Shown here: positions 5,694-5,948 of the stretch, piece by piece
Layout of the letters: each line of letters starts with the position of its first letter
Position numbering within the stretch: position 1 is the first letter of the stretch
Assembly: GCA_019413245.1 (NCBI GenBank)
Contig: DXNX01000153.1
Span: 1-5,948 of the forward strand
From: Oscillospiraceae bacterium
Lineage (GTDB): Bacteria; Bacillota; Clostridia; Oscillospirales; Ruminococcaceae
Length of the DNA stretch: 5,948 nucleotides
Direction of reading: 5' to 3'
Notes under the pieces: model-generated
Seen by the model: the letters and a program-made list of their open reading frames with translations, nothing else
What the model was told of the DNA's origin: nothing
The model's database searches: none
Program-made: the position numbers and the translations under genes

Positions 5694-5769
5694 CGAGGTG
5701 TTGCGCAGCTGGTAGCGCGCCTGGTTTGGGACCAGGAGGCCGCAGGTTCGAGTCCTGTCACCTCGACCA
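5694..5769 (+). tRNA. tRNA-Pro, anticodon UGG
   Basis: The 76 bases fold into a full cloverleaf. The acceptor is CGAGGTG (5694-5700) with CACCTCG (5759-5765). The D stem is GCGC/GCGC around AGCTGGTA. The anticodon stem is CCTGG/CCAGG around TTTGGGA with TGG at 34-36 (5727-5729). The variable loop has five bases. The T stem is GCAGG/CCTGT (one G-U pair) with loop TTCGAGT. The C1-G72 first pair and A73 are the identity elements of bacterial tRNA-Pro. The 3' CCA (5767-5769) is encoded. UGG can read all four proline codons when suitably modified. The gene stands alone with its own promoter and terminator. Confidence 0.97.
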
Positions 5770-5806
5770 AAAGCAGGCTGAAACGTATGTTTCAGCCTGC
5801 TTTTTT
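5769..5806 (+). terminator. Intrinsic terminator after tRNA-Pro
   Basis: A perfect 12-pair stem, GCAGGCTGAAAC (5773-5784) and GTTTCAGCCTGC (5789-5800), encloses the loop GTAT and runs straight into TTTTTTGTTTT. The A-run before the stem can pair with the first Ts, extending the hairpin and giving some activity on the opposite strand. It starts at the CCA end of the tRNA and probably also ends ptb-buk read-through. Confidence 0.95.
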
Positions 5807-5850
5807 GTTTTGCTTTTTGCCGCCGGGGGGTGTTCGCCGCCTGCCCGCTG

Positions 5851-5859
5851 TGGTATGAT
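5851..5859 (+). promoter_or_regulatory. Extended -10 promoter for the right-edge gene
   Basis: TGG-TATGAT gives a 5/6 -10 hexamer (5854-5859) with the TGn extension. The hexamer 17 bases upstream (TGTTCG, 5831-5836) is a poor -35. Transcription would begin near 5866, leaving about 27 bases before the GTG start at 5893. Confidence 0.4.
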
Positions 5860-5892
5860 GAGGGTGAATTGCATGCTGAGAGGGGTGTTCCG

Positions 5893-5948
5893 GTGAACCC
5901 GAACGAAACCATCCGCGCACGTCTGCGCCGCTGTGCCCTGCTGCCCCC
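5893..5948 (+). CDS. Start of an unidentified gene (cut by right edge)
   Basis: A frame opens at GTG 5893 with AGGGG (5881-5885) seven bases upstream and stays open to the window end. It encodes MNPNETIRARLRRCALLP, 18 residues plus part of a codon. The segment is basic and arginine-rich with no recognisable motif; it is not a signal peptide and is too short to assign a family. Support comes from the ribosome binding site, the promoter candidate at 5851-5859 and the position after a terminator. An ATG at 5873 in another frame ends after seven codons, its stop overlapping this start as GTGA, so that ATG is not the gene start. Confidence 0.45.
   Translation, partial: MNPNETIRARLRRCALLP

Noticed and set aside
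5628..5912. A 94-residue minus-strand frame containing GRGDRTRTCGLLVPNQARYQ
   Set aside because: This peptide is the translation of the reverse complement of tRNA-Pro, a well-known false protein in automatic annotations. The frame also crosses the terminator.

Overview
This window is ordinary central-metabolism DNA from a GC-rich, butyrate-forming anaerobe of the class Clostridia. The evidence is a set of crotonase-route butyrate genes ending in a phosphate butyryltransferase/butyrate kinase pair, strong GGAGG-type ribosome binding sites, and a strong preference for G or C at third codon positions. A gut Oscillospiraceae-type organism (Subdoligranulum/Gemmiger-like) fits, but that placement is inferred from gene content and composition, not from a database match.

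The left half (1-3072) lies on the minus strand. In transcription order it holds coaD (phosphopantetheine adenylyltransferase), thl (acetyl-CoA acetyltransferase), crt (3-hydroxybutyryl-CoA dehydratase) and the N-terminal 149 residues of hbd (3-hydroxybutyryl-CoA dehydrogenase), which runs off the left edge. Gaps inside thl-crt-hbd are 24 and 36 bases, so these are co-transcribed. The coaD-thl gap is 104 bases and holds a perfect C(UUCG)G-capped hairpin.

The region 3073-3591 is a 519-base divergent control region with no convincing gene. It holds a near-consensus promoter for ptb, two or three candidate minus-strand promoters for coaD, and three 18-base palindromes close to the Rex operator consensus TTGTTAA-N4-TTAACAA. 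Two of them contain exact TGTTA-N6-TAACA cores, and each of these covers a -10 element. Rex is the NADH/NAD+-sensing repressor known to control fermentation genes in Clostridia, so both arms of the pathway may be tied to redox state here. This is the most interesting signal in the window.

The right half (3592-5634) is the plus-strand operon ptb-buk, which turns butyryl-CoA into butyryl-phosphate and then butyrate plus ATP. Together the genes cover acetyl-CoA to crotonyl-CoA and butyryl-CoA to butyrate. The missing step, butyryl-CoA dehydrogenase with its electron-transfer flavoprotein, is not in the window and may lie beyond hbd to the left.

After buk comes a tRNA-Pro(UGG) gene (5694-5769) with its own near-perfect promoter and a strong intrinsic terminator. 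At the right edge an extended -10 promoter precedes the first 18 codons of an unidentified gene starting with GTG at 5893. I found no mobile element, CRISPR array or defence system.
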